A stretch of DNA of 64,000 nucleotides from the NCBI GenBank assembly GCA_024742285.1, contig JANSYR010000005.1:124001-188000 (forward strand), written 5' to 3'. The translations under genes were made by a program, and so were the position numbers. The notes under the pieces were generated by a model, which saw only the letters and a list, made by a program, of their open reading frames with translations, made no database searches and was not told where the DNA came from. Position 1 is the stretch's first letter. The number at the start of each line of letters is the position of its first letter. Below are positions 8,721-16,185 of this stretch, piece by piece. This stretch comes from a bacterium. Its GTDB lineage: Bacteria; Myxococcota_A; UBA9160; UBA4427.

Positions 8721-9343
8721 AGCGAGCGTCCTCCGTCGGCGGATAGCATCCGGCCAGTCAGGCCCGCCGCGTCGTCGGACAGGAAGCTGCGCACGGCGCC
8801 GGCCACGTGGGTGTCGATCGTGCCCGGAAAGCCTGCGAGGGGCGGGGCCGGGGCGATCACGTCTTCGCCGGTCAGGCCGATGGGCGTCGTGACCAGGTTG
8901 GCGCGCACGCCGCGCGCCCCTTCGGCGGCCGCGACCGACCGAACGAGCGAGAGCACGCCGTCGGCGATCGACAGCTCGGGCGTTCGACCGGGCGCGTCGA
9001 GGGCCGCCGGCGCCTGGCACACGGCGACGATCGCGCCCCCGTCGGCGCAGCGTCGGCCCGCGGCCCCGAGTGCAAAGTTCCAGAGCAGCCAGGGCGCCTC
9101 GAAGCGTCGGACCCACTCCGCTTCGTCGAGCAGAACGAGATCCTTCGGATCCGTCGGCGCGCGCCAGCCGGCGACGACGATCCGGTCGCACGGCGCCTCG
9201 TCGACGACGCCGCTGCGCCACGCCTCGAAGGTTTCCGGTCGGGCGACGTCGGGAAGGGGTGAGAAGTCGGCATCCAGCGCTTTCGCGAGATCTCGCGTCT
9301 CGGCGGCTTCGCTGGCCAGGAGGAGCGGTCGGGCGTCGGGCAT
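8717..9343 (-). CDS. Degenerate SDR-like protein without cofactor or catalytic motifs
   Basis: 208 aa from the ATG at 9341-9343. The C-terminal third is plainly SDR-like: GVRANLVTTPIG and the closing LTGRMLSADGGRSL. The N-terminus lacks the TGxxxGxG nucleotide loop (it reads MPDARPLLLASEAAETRD). The region where YxxxK belongs reads ELSIADGVLSLVRSV, with neither Tyr nor Lys. It is shorter than a normal SDR. Its stop overlaps the start of the intact SDR by 4 bp, suggesting a non-catalytic subunit paired with that enzyme, as in heteromeric SDRs. The alternative is a decaying gene, though the open frame and codon use look maintained. Confidence 0.7.
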   Translation of the reverse strand: MPDARPLLLASEAAETRDLAKALDADFSPLPDVARPETFEAWRSGVVDEAPCDRIVVAGWRAPTDPKDLVLLDEAEWVRRFEAPWLLWNFALGAAGRRCADGGAIVAVCQAPAALDAPGRTPELSIADGVLSLVRSVAAAEGARGVRANLVTTPIGLTGEDVIAPAPPLAGFPGTIDTHVAGAVRSFLSDDAAGLTGRMLSADGGRSL

Positions 9344-9370
9344 CGTTCCCCTTCGATCGGCGACGGGCGA

Positions 9371-9400
9371 TTGACGCCGCGCCGGTCCGCGAACGATACT
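9371..9400 (+). promoter_or_regulatory. Sigma-70-like promoter for the SDR at 9449
   Basis: TTGACG (9371-9376), 18 bp spacer, GATACT (9395-9400). It lies 49 bp upstream of the GTG start at 9449 and is divergent from the degenerate SDR gene. It is one of the few near-consensus -35 boxes in the window. Confidence 0.5.
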
Positions 9401-9448
9401 GCGTTCTTCGCGCGGGTTCCCGCCCGCCCAAGTTTCCTGGAGGTCCTC

Positions 9449-10291
9449 GTGTCGGCAGCGGAATCCACCTCGTCCCTCGAAGGTCGCGTCGCGATCGTGA
9501 CGGGGGGTGCGTCCGGGATCGGTCGTGCGACCTGCGAGGCCCTCTGTCTGGCGGGCGCGGCGGTCGTCGTCTCCGACCTGAACGCGACAGGGGCGGAGGG
9601 GGTCGCGGAAGGGCTTCGGAGCGGCGGGGGCGAGGCGATCGGGGTCGAGACGGACGTCGGCGACGAGGATTCGATCGCGGCGATGGTGGACGCGGCCGTC
9701 TCGCGCTTCGGGCGCCTCGACATCCTGCACAACAACGCGGCCGACTCGGATCCTGCGCTGATGGGGCGCGACCTCACGGTGACGGAGATGGACGTCGCGG
9801 TCTGGGATCGGACGATGCGCGTCAACCTGCGCGGTCCGATGCTCGGCTGCAAGCACGCGATCCCGCACATGATCGCCGGCGGCGGCGGGGCGATCGTGAA
9901 CACCTCCTCGGCCTCGGGTCTGACCGGCGATGCCTCGCGATCGGCGTACGCGGCCTCCAAGGCCGGGCTCCGCTCGCTGACCGAATCCGTCGCCGCGCAA
10001 TACGGCAAGCAGGGCGTTCGTTCGAACGCCATCGCGCCGGGCGTGATCTCGACTCCCGCCCTCGCGGCGAACGTGCCCGCGGACCAGATCGAGGTCTACG
10101 CCGAGAACACGCTCACGACCCGGCTCGGACGGCCGGAGGACATCGCCGCGGCGGTCGTGTTCCTGGCTTCGGACGCCGCGGCGTTCATCACGGGACAAGT
10201 GATCTCGGTCGACGGCGGGCTCCTTGCCCACCATCCCACGATGGCCGAGCTGCAGAAGCGGATCGGCTCTGCGCAGGAGGAAGTTTCATGA
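9449..10291 (+). CDS. SDR family oxidoreductase
   Basis: 280 aa. The GTG at 9449 is chosen because GGAGG sits five bases upstream (9439-9443); the reading frame is open further up but without a site. It is a classical SDR: TGGASGIGRA near residue 18, then HNNAAD (usual NNAG), then TSSASG with YAASK, and ITGQVISVDGG. It overlaps the following ketosteroid-isomerase-like gene by 4 bp (ATGA), so a functional link with that protein is likely. A 3-hydroxysteroid or similar alicyclic alcohol would fit the partner, but this is inferred from the neighbour only. Confidence 0.85.
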   Translation: MSAAESTSSLEGRVAIVTGGASGIGRATCEALCLAGAAVVVSDLNATGAEGVAEGLRSGGGEAIGVETDVGDEDSIAAMVDAAVSRFGRLDILHNNAADSDPALMGRDLTVTEMDVAVWDRTMRVNLRGPMLGCKHAIPHMIAGGGGAIVNTSSASGLTGDASRSAYAASKAGLRSLTESVAAQYGKQGVRSNAIAPGVISTPALAANVPADQIEVYAENTLTTRLGRPEDIAAAVVFLASDAAAFITGQVISVDGGLLAHHPTMAELQKRIGSAQEEVS

Positions 10292-10656
10292 GCAAGGCGG
10301 CTTTCGACGCCCTCTTCGAGAAGTACACGAAGGCCGTGACGGCGACGGACGTCGACACGATCGTTTCGATCTACGCGCCCGAGGCGAAGATCCAGATCCC
10401 GGTCGGCGGGCCGGTCCACGACGGGATCGACGCGATCAACACGTTCTACCGGGAGAACGAGCTCGCGGAGTCCCTCGCGATCGCGGGGCCCGCCTGCGTG
10501 GCCGGCAACGAAGCGGCGATCCCGCTCCGGGCCGTCGTCGTCCAGGGGGGGCGAAGGCTCGAGCTCGACGTGATCGACGTCGCCGAGATCGACGACGAGG
10601 GCCGCGTCCTCAGCATGCGCGCCTTCTTCGACCTCGAAGGCGCCCGGGAGCTCTAG
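10288..10656 (+). CDS. Ketosteroid-isomerase-like NTF2-fold protein, catalytic base replaced
   Basis: 122 aa. From memory it can be read against Pseudomonas putida Delta5-3-ketosteroid isomerase over nearly its whole length: the Tyr in helix 1 (Tyr13, KSI Tyr16), IYAPEAK/IQIPVGGP against MYADDATVEDPFGQP, and the identical LDVIDV strand carrying Asp97 (KSI Asp103). The two oxyanion-hole residues are therefore present. The general base Asp40 of KSI aligns with Ile37, so the usual proton-shuttling residue is missing. It may bind a steroid without classical isomerisation, or use another base. It starts inside the stop of the SDR at 9449-10291. Family call is strong; activity is doubtful. Confidence 0.8.
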   Translation: MSKAAFDALFEKYTKAVTATDVDTIVSIYAPEAKIQIPVGGPVHDGIDAINTFYRENELAESLAIAGPACVAGNEAAIPLRAVVVQGGRRLELDVIDVAEIDDEGRVLSMRAFFDLEGAREL

Positions 10657-10764
10657 CAGGGCAGTCGGGTCGCCGGAACGGAGCCCCGGTTCGCGCCACC
10701 GCCAGAGCCCGCTCGGCGTCGCCCGAAGCCTCGTCGCCACGCAGCCATCGCGGCGCCCCCAACT

Positions 10765-11547
10765 TCACAAAGAATTGAACCCCTCGATCCATTTGCCCGC
10801 CGTCGCGCCGCCGTCGACGGGCAGGTCGATGCCCGTGACGCCCGCGCTGGCGTCCGACGCCAGGTAGAGCACGGCCTGGGCGATCTGCTCGAACGTCGCG
10901 CCGCCAGGGATGCCGCGGTTCTCCTGGTAGGCCTGGGTCTGCTCCATGAAGGAGACCATCTTCTCGATCCAGGGCCCGTACATCTCCGGGTTGCCGCCGG
11001 CGGCACAGACCGAGTTGACCCGGATCCCCGCGCGCCCCAGCTCGAGGGCGGTCGATTTCGCGAGCCCGCGCACCCCGAACTTGCTCGCCGAGTAGGCGCA
11101 CACGCCGTTCATCCCGACGAGTCCGTCGATCGACGAGATGTGGACGATCGAGCCGCTTCCCTGCTGCTTCATCGCCCCGAGCACCGCGCGCGTGCCCAGA
11201 TACGGGCCGACCGTGTTGACGTCGAGGACGCGCCGGAACACGTCCGGGGGCGTGTTCTCGACCGTCCCGAGGTGGAGGATGGCGGCGTTGTTCACCAGCA
11301 CGTCGATCCGGCCGTGGCGCTCGAGCGTCGCCGCGACACCCCGAGCCCACTCGTCTTCCTTCGTGACGTCGAGGGGCTGAAAGGAGGCGTCGCCCCCGAG
11401 CTCGCTCGCCACCTTCTCGCCCTCGGGAACGAGGACATCGGCGAGCACCACCCTCGCGCCGGCCTCGACCAGCGTCTTCGCCACCTGGGCGCCGACGCCG
11501 CGGGCCGCGCCGGTCACGAGGGCGACACGATCATCGAGACGGGACAT
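10765..11547 (-). CDS. SDR family oxidoreductase
   Basis: 260 aa from the ATG at 11545-11547. All classical SDR motifs are present: TGAARGVGAQ (residues 12-21), NNAAI, HISSIDG, YSASK, and late GVTGIDLPVDGG. The N-terminal MSRLDDRVALVTG is typical of 3-alpha/20-beta-hydroxysteroid-type SDRs, though this subgroup is large. It converges with the ketosteroid-isomerase-like gene across a 108 bp gap in which I see no clear terminator. It is divergent from the KshA-type Rieske gene over about 121 bp, so the two promoters share that space. Confidence 0.85.
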   Translation of the reverse strand: MSRLDDRVALVTGAARGVGAQVAKTLVEAGARVVLADVLVPEGEKVASELGGDASFQPLDVTKEDEWARGVAATLERHGRIDVLVNNAAILHLGTVENTPPDVFRRVLDVNTVGPYLGTRAVLGAMKQQGSGSIVHISSIDGLVGMNGVCAYSASKFGVRGLAKSTALELGRAGIRVNSVCAAGGNPEMYGPWIEKMVSFMEQTQAYQENRGIPGGATFEQIAQAVLYLASDASAGVTGIDLPVDGGATAGKWIEGFNSL

Positions 11548-11668
11548 CGGATCCTCCTTGTCGCGCCATGGTCGCGCGTGCGATCCAGTCTAGCGGGCCG
11601 CTCGTTGTTGCCACGAGGGCGCCACGATCCGTTATTCTGTTTGCCGGAATCCTCGAGTGGAGTGGTCC

Positions 11669-12643
11669 ATGGCCCGATTTCCCTTCGGCATCCCGAACAG
11701 CTGGTACGTCGTCGCCTACTCGCACGAAGTTGCGAAAGGCGAGGTCCAAAAGCTCACGTACTTCGACCGCGAGCTCGTGCTCTTCCGCGGCGAGAGCGGT
11801 GAGCCGGCGGTCCTCGACGCCTACTGCGCCCATCTCGGCGCCCATCTCGGCGTCGGCGGCGAGGTCGTCGGCGACACGCTCCGCTGTCCGTTCCACGGCT
11901 GGCGCTGGGACGGGGAGGGGCATTGCGCGGAGATTCCCTATGCAAAGCGGATTCCCGGAAGCGCCCGCGTCGGTCGGCTCCCGGTCGTCGAGCGCAATGG
12001 CATGATCTTCGCCTGGTACCACGCCGAGGGGGGGGAGCCGACCTTCGAAATCCCGACCGTCGCCGGCTGGGACGAGCCGGGCTGGCTCGGGCGTTGGCTC
12101 ACGTGGGAGTGGACGGTCAAGACGCATCCCCAGGAGATGGGGGAGAACGGGATCGACTGGCCGCACTTCGATCACGTGCACCACATGCCGGTGCCCGACG
12201 ATCGATCCTGCGAGTTCCGGGACGGGTCCTTCCTGTGGCAGGTCGGCGGCACGAAGCCCCTCGCCCACCTCGAGGGCGAGGACGAGCTGACCATGCACGG
12301 CGAGAACTGGGGCATGGGGTTCAGCTGGCTCCGTCAGGCCGGGCACTACGACACGGTGGTCGCGACCGGACTGACGCCCATCGACGGCGAGACCACGCAC
12401 GTCCGCATGGGCGTGATCGCGCGGATCGGGGACGCGGAAGAGGACAGCGTCCGCGAGGAGATCCGGACCTACATGGCGGAGCACGCGGTCTTCGCCGAAC
12501 AGGATTTCGCGATCTGGGAGAACAAGAAATTCCGGGCGCGACCGGGGCTCTGCGAGGACGACGGACCGATCGCCGACTACCGCCGCTGGGCGGCGCAGTT
12601 CTACTCGCCGTCGACGGCGATGCCGCCGGGGGAGGGGATCTAG
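11669..12643 (+). CDS. Rieske non-heme iron oxygenase, KshA-type
   Basis: 324 aa from the ATG at 11669 (a GTG 12 bases upstream is possible). The Rieske 2Fe-2S ligands are Cys53-x-His55 and Cys73-x2-His76 in DAYCAHLGAHL and CPFHGWRW. The surrounding WRWDGEGHCAEIPYAKRIP is close to 3-ketosteroid 9alpha-hydroxylase KshA. The mononuclear iron site reads ENGIDWPHFDHVHH: Asn160, Asp163, His166, His171. KshA hydroxylates C9 of androstadienedione and opens ring B; the related DAF-36/Neverland enzymes desaturate cholesterol at C7. Either fits a sterol theme. A reductase (KshB) is not in the window. The stop shares one base with the next gene's GTG. A TATTCT box lies at 11633-11638. Confidence 0.82.
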   Translation: MARFPFGIPNSWYVVAYSHEVAKGEVQKLTYFDRELVLFRGESGEPAVLDAYCAHLGAHLGVGGEVVGDTLRCPFHGWRWDGEGHCAEIPYAKRIPGSARVGRLPVVERNGMIFAWYHAEGGEPTFEIPTVAGWDEPGWLGRWLTWEWTVKTHPQEMGENGIDWPHFDHVHHMPVPDDRSCEFRDGSFLWQVGGTKPLAHLEGEDELTMHGENWGMGFSWLRQAGHYDTVVATGLTPIDGETTHVRMGVIARIGDAEEDSVREEIRTYMAEHAVFAEQDFAIWENKKFRARPGLCEDDGPIADYRRWAAQFYSPSTAMPPGEGI

Positions 12644-13122
12644 TGGACGCGGGCGAAAAGGCGTTGGCCCATGCGGAGATCTCGAACGTGCTCTCCCTCT
12701 ACTATCAGGCCCTCGATCGCGGGGATCTCGAGACCCTCGAGCGTGCGGTGATCGCGGAGGATGCGACGTGGATACTCGTCCAGCTCTGCGAAGCGGAGCG
12801 GGTCGTCGACGAGTCGACGGGTCGGGACGCGATCCTCGCCTGGTTCCGGAAGATGCTCGGGGCCGGGGTCTCGATGACCGAGGGCACCGTGCGCCATTCC
12901 CTGAACACGCACGTGATCGAAGTCGAGGGCGACCAGGCGCGCTCGACCAGTCATCTGACGGCGATCGAGACCGCGGGCATGACGAACGTGGCCAGCGGCT
13001 ACGTGCGTGCGGAGCACGTGCGGACCGGGGAGGGCTGGCGGATCCGGCGCTACGAGGTCGAAGAGACGATCACGCGCAAGGACATGGACGCGCTCAAGGC
13101 GACCTTCCACGCGTCGGCCTGA
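12643..13122 (+). CDS. SnoaL-like/NTF2-fold protein
   Basis: 159 aa from a GTG that overlaps the stop of the Rieske gene by one base (TAGTG), so it is translationally coupled to it. It has a cone-shaped alpha+beta fold pattern: helical EISNVLSLYYQALDRGDLETLERA, then strands with WILVQLCEA and a C-terminal WRIRRYEVEETITRK. It belongs to the SnoaL_4/ketosteroid-isomerase-like superfamily; members are isomerases, dehydratases or small subunits of ring-hydroxylating dioxygenases. Pairing with a Rieske oxygenase is reminiscent of alpha/beta subunits, but KshA-type enzymes usually lack a beta subunit. I would not assign an activity. Confidence 0.75.
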   Translation: MDAGEKALAHAEISNVLSLYYQALDRGDLETLERAVIAEDATWILVQLCEAERVVDESTGRDAILAWFRKMLGAGVSMTEGTVRHSLNTHVIEVEGDQARSTSHLTAIETAGMTNVASGYVRAEHVRTGEGWRIRRYEVEETITRKDMDALKATFHASA

Positions 13123-13162
13123 ACCCGAGCGCCTCGCCGTCGTGCTCCGCCCGTGGTCCCGA

Positions 13163-13180
13163 CTTATTCGATCGACTAAG
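13163..13180. promoter_or_regulatory. Palindromic operator upstream of TetR gene
   Basis: CTTATTCGATCGACTAAG is an 18 bp inverted repeat in which 16 of 18 positions match; only one base pair of the dyad is broken. It ends 44 bp before the TetR ATG at 13225 and abuts or overlaps the -10-like TAAGAT (13177-13182). Autorepression of the regulator is the natural reading; it may also act on neighbouring genes. Confidence 0.6.
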
Positions 13181-13224
13181 ATCGACCCCGTTCGCCCACA
13201 CAGGTGGAGGGGGACGGAGCGACG

Positions 13225-13884
13225 ATGGCCGCGCGGTCGACGAACAAGCCCGGGGATGCAGGCGACGATGCGACGACGCGGGACCTGATCGTCCGGACGG
13301 CGCTCCACGGCTTCGCCGAGCATGGCTTCGACGGGGCCTCGACCCGCTCGATCGCGCAGGCCGCGGGCGTGAACCAGGGACTCATTCCGTACTACTTCAA
13401 GACGAAGCAGGCGCTCTGGCGGGAAGCCGTCGACCTGGCGTTCACGGATCTCCACGCGGCCCTCGGGGCCTTCGAGGCCGACGTCGGTCCGACCCCCTCT
13501 CGTGAGGATCTCGCGCGCCTGCTGCGCCGCTACGTCGAGTTCGTCGCCGCGCACCCGGACTTCGTCGTCCTGATGAACGAAGAGGGCAAGCGCTCGGGGC
13601 CGCGGATGCGCTGGATCACCGATCGCCACGTGAAGCCGCTCTTCGACACGCTGACCCGACTCTTCGACGAGATGCGCGAGGAGAGTGCCTTCGGCGGTGG
13701 GATCCCGGGAATCCACTTCAACTACATCTTCGCGGGCGCCGTGGGCCTGATCTTCTCCCAGGCCCCGGAATGCCGACGGGTCTCGAACTACGACCCGACC
13801 ACCCCCGAGGCGATCGCCGCGCACGCCGACGCCCTCGTCGGCCTCTTCTTCGGCGACCGGAACCTCGGCCGGGATGTCGGATAG
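13225..13884 (+). CDS. TetR/AcrR family transcriptional regulator
   Basis: 219 aa from the ATG at 13225; a GTG at 13204 is an alternative. The N-terminal HTH spans about residues 20-66: LIVRTALHGFAEHGFDGAST, then IAQAAGVNQGLIPYYFKTKQ, the recognition helix region. The rest is a helical ligand-binding domain with a C-terminal half like TetR_C families of lipid or steroid-responsive repressors. A palindrome sits just upstream. It is placed between the Rieske/SnoaL pair and an SDR, so it probably controls genes of this cluster. The ligand is unknown. It converges with the SDR at 13965; a strong hairpin lies between. Confidence 0.88.
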   Translation: MAARSTNKPGDAGDDATTRDLIVRTALHGFAEHGFDGASTRSIAQAAGVNQGLIPYYFKTKQALWREAVDLAFTDLHAALGAFEADVGPTPSREDLARLLRRYVEFVAAHPDFVVLMNEEGKRSGPRMRWITDRHVKPLFDTLTRLFDEMREESAFGGGIPGIHFNYIFAGAVGLIFSQAPECRRVSNYDPTTPEAIAAHADALVGLFFGDRNLGRDVG

Positions 13885-13929
13885 ACGGCCTCCGGATTCG
13901 CCTCGCGGCTCGTCGAGACCATCCTGGTG

Positions 13930-13958
13930 CATCGACGCGTGCGAAGCGCGCGTCGATG
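13930..13958. terminator. Bidirectional hairpin between convergent genes
   Basis: A 13 bp stem (arms 13930-13942 and 13946-13958, one G-U type pair) closed by the triloop GAA. It lies 45 bp after the TetR stop and 6 bp before the SDR stop on the other strand. No T-tract follows on either strand, so it may work with Rho or as an mRNA end stabiliser. Confidence 0.6.
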
Positions 13959-13964
13959 AGCCAT

Positions 13965-14741
13965 TCAGTCCAGATCCGGGGCCCAGGCGGAGCCGTTGAT
14001 GTGGGAGCCGCCGTCGACGAAGAGGGTATTGCCGGTCAGGTAGCGACAGTCCTCGCTCGCCAGGAAGAGGGCGACCGGCGCGATGTCGTCGTAGCAGTCG
14101 CCGATCCGCCCCATCGGGTTGGCGGCGTCCGCCGCCGCGACGAGCTCGGGGTGGGCCGCCATCGTCTGGTCGAAGGAGTTCGACTTCGCCGCGGGGCAGA
14201 TCACGTTGGCGGTGATCCCGTCGCTGGCCCACTCGCGAGCGGCGGTCCGCGTGGCGGCGCGGAGGGCCTCCTTGCTCGTGTTGTACTCGGCGGTCCCCAT
14301 GTGCGCGTTCACGCCGTTGAGCGAGCAGATGTTGATGATCCGTCCCCAGCCCTTCGCCTTCATGATCGGGTGGACCGCGTTCATGCCCCAGAAGGGTCCC
14401 AGGAACCCGATCGCGAGACCGTGGTTCATGAGCTCTTCGGTCTTCTGCTCGATCCGGCCGATTCGGCCGCCGCCCCAGGCGTTGTTCACCAGGATGTCGA
14501 CGGTCCCGAACTGGTCGACGGTCGCGCTCACCAGGTTCTCGACGCTCGTCTTGTCCCCGGCGTCGGTCTCGACGAAGAACGCCGCTTCGCCGAGCTCTTC
14601 GGCGGTCCGCTTGCCCGCGTCCGCGGAGAGCTCCGCGATCACGACCTTCGCGCCTTCCTCGACGTAGCGCTGGGCGATCCCGCGGCCGATGCCGAGTCCG
14701 GCTCCCGTGACGATGGCGACCTTGCCTTCGATGCGTCCCAT
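13965..14741 (-). CDS. SDR family oxidoreductase
   Basis: 258 aa. Cofactor loop TGAGLGIGRGIA (residues 11-22), NNAWGG in place of NNAG, catalytic ICSLNG and YNTSK, C-terminal LTGNTLFVDGGSHI. The insertion GGGRIGRIEQKTEEL after the NNAG strand suggests a distinct substrate-binding cap. It lies 51 bp downstream of the P450 gene on the same strand (P450 14793-16019), so the two are probably co-transcribed: the P450 could install a hydroxyl that this enzyme oxidises. That pairing is inference. Confidence 0.85.
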   Translation of the reverse strand: MGRIEGKVAIVTGAGLGIGRGIAQRYVEEGAKVVIAELSADAGKRTAEELGEAAFFVETDAGDKTSVENLVSATVDQFGTVDILVNNAWGGGRIGRIEQKTEELMNHGLAIGFLGPFWGMNAVHPIMKAKGWGRIINICSLNGVNAHMGTAEYNTSKEALRAATRTAAREWASDGITANVICPAAKSNSFDQTMAAHPELVAAADAANPMGRIGDCYDDIAPVALFLASEDCRYLTGNTLFVDGGSHINGSAWAPDLD

Positions 14742-14792
14742 GAACGTGCTCCAATCGGGCGCGGCGCGCCCGGTTCGGGAATCCGCCCGGTG

Positions 14793-16019
14793 CTACGGGA
14801 TCTCGACCGGTAGCGCGGTGAGCTCGCGGAGCGAGAGGTTGCCCGGATCCCAGGTGATGCCTTCCTCGATCACGCGCGCGTTCGAGGGCAGGTGATCGAG
14901 GATGAAGTTCAGCAGCGTGCCGACCTGCAGGCGCGCGAGGTGGACGCCCAGGCAGTAGCCCGAGCCGAAGCCGAAGTTGAGGCTGCCACGCAGGTCGCGG
15001 TCCACGTCGAAGCGTTCGGGCTCCGGGTAGACGTTCGGGTCCCAGCCCGCGCCCATCAGCGAGAGCAGGAGGAGTCGGCCGCGGGGGATCGACCGCCCTT
15101 CGAACTCGAAATCCTCCATCGAGGCGCGCATCAGGTACTTCGTGGGGCTGTCGAAGCGCAGGCATTCCATGACCGCGTTCTTGATCTTCGAGCGGTCGTC
15201 GCGGAGCGCCTCCATCTCGTCGGGGTGGGAGAGCAGGGTCTTGACCGCCAGGGAGGTGGAGAGCCGGGTCGTGTCGGTTCCGGCGGCCACGAGGATCACG
15301 AGCACCCGGACGAGGACGTCCGGGTGGACGTCGCCGCGCTCGTCCGCGATCTCGATCACCTGCGAGACCATGTCGGTCTGGGGGTTCGCGCGGCGATCCT
15401 CGACGGCACGTTGGAGGACCTCGAACATGGTCTTCGCGGCGACCTCCGCCTTGTCGCGGTCGGTGTCGCCGGCGACGGGGTTGATCCCGCGGAAGTAGTC
15501 CGGTGCGGAGCTGAGGAAGAGGTCGGCGTCGCGAGTGGCGTCGTCGATGCCCAGCAGGCGTGAGATGACCCGGAGCGGAACCTCCTGCACGGTCTTCACG
15601 ATGTCGAGCGAGCGCTCGGTGCGCAGCGGGGCGCAGATCTGCTCGACCACTTCATGGACCGTCTCGTCCATCTTGCGGATCATGCCCGGACGGAAGTCGG
15701 GGGCGAGGAGCTCGCGCAGGATGCTCGGGTTCGTCCCGGCGCCGTCGTCTCCGATCATCTGCAGCGCGGCAGACTCGAGGGTCGGCCAGCGCTCCATGCG
15801 CTGGGCGAGCGCGTCGGGATCGCCGAAGCCGGCATCCATCGGGTTGCGCGACACGCTCGGGTGGTCGCAGAGCCCGCGCACGGCTTCGTAGCCGTGTACG
15901 AGGATCGCCTGCATCTCCGGCACTTCGATGAAGTCGTCGCCGCCGTGGGCGCGTTCGAAGGTCGGGTGCGGGTTCGCCGTGTACTCGAGGGAGAAAGGAT
16001 GGTGACTCGGAAGGCTCAT
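14793..16019 (-). CDS. Cytochrome P450 (CYP)
   Basis: 408 aa when started at MSLPSHHPFSLEY (ATG 16017-16019); a 14-residue longer in-frame form exists but lacks a better ribosome site. Canonical motifs: helix I AAGTDTTRLS with the acid-alcohol pair, ExxR in MECLR, and the heme loop FGFGSGYCLGVHLAR. It is the only one of the three P450s in this window with a fully standard oxygen-activation segment. Same-strand partner of the SDR at 13965-14741. The upstream 166 bp hold two inverted repeats (16111-16158) that may be operator sites. Substrate unknown; steroid or terpenoid hydroxylation is plausible from context. Confidence 0.9.
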   Translation of the reverse strand: MSLPSHHPFSLEYTANPHPTFERAHGGDDFIEVPEMQAILVHGYEAVRGLCDHPSVSRNPMDAGFGDPDALAQRMERWPTLESAALQMIGDDGAGTNPSILRELLAPDFRPGMIRKMDETVHEVVEQICAPLRTERSLDIVKTVQEVPLRVISRLLGIDDATRDADLFLSSAPDYFRGINPVAGDTDRDKAEVAAKTMFEVLQRAVEDRRANPQTDMVSQVIEIADERGDVHPDVLVRVLVILVAAGTDTTRLSTSLAVKTLLSHPDEMEALRDDRSKIKNAVMECLRFDSPTKYLMRASMEDFEFEGRSIPRGRLLLLSLMGAGWDPNVYPEPERFDVDRDLRGSLNFGFGSGYCLGVHLARLQVGTLLNFILDHLPSNARVIEEGITWDPGNLSLRELTALPVEIP

Positions 16020-16110
16020 GTTCGACTCGTCGCGCGAAGTCGGGGCGCCTTCGCTTCGCACGTTCCGGGGGGATGCGTCGGGTGGTCCTGACGCGCCCCG
16101 ACAGTAGCAA

Positions 16111-16158
16111 TCGCACGTCGCGTGCGAGCGGCGGCACGGCGCGCGCGTGTTGCACGCG
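16111..16158. promoter_or_regulatory. Two adjacent inverted repeats upstream of P450
   Basis: TCGCACGTCGCGTGCGA (16111-16127, 7 bp arms, 3 bp centre) and CGCGTGTTGCACGCG (16144-16158, 6 bp arms, 3 bp centre). Both are built on a CACG/CGTG core and lie between the SDR stop at 16186 and the P450 start at 16019. They could be paired operator sites for the P450 or a weak terminator for the SDR. Confidence 0.4.
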
Positions 16159-16185
16159 ACGTCGCGGACGCTAGCCGTGCGGCCT

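Noticed and set aside
10657-10764. Terminator between the KSI-like gene and the convergent SDR
   Set aside because: No stem longer than about five pairs with a sensible loop was found.
12640-15165. 841-codon minus-strand frame overlapping SnoaL, TetR, SDR and P450 genes
   Set aside because: Crosses several well-supported genes in a different frame and shows no domain.
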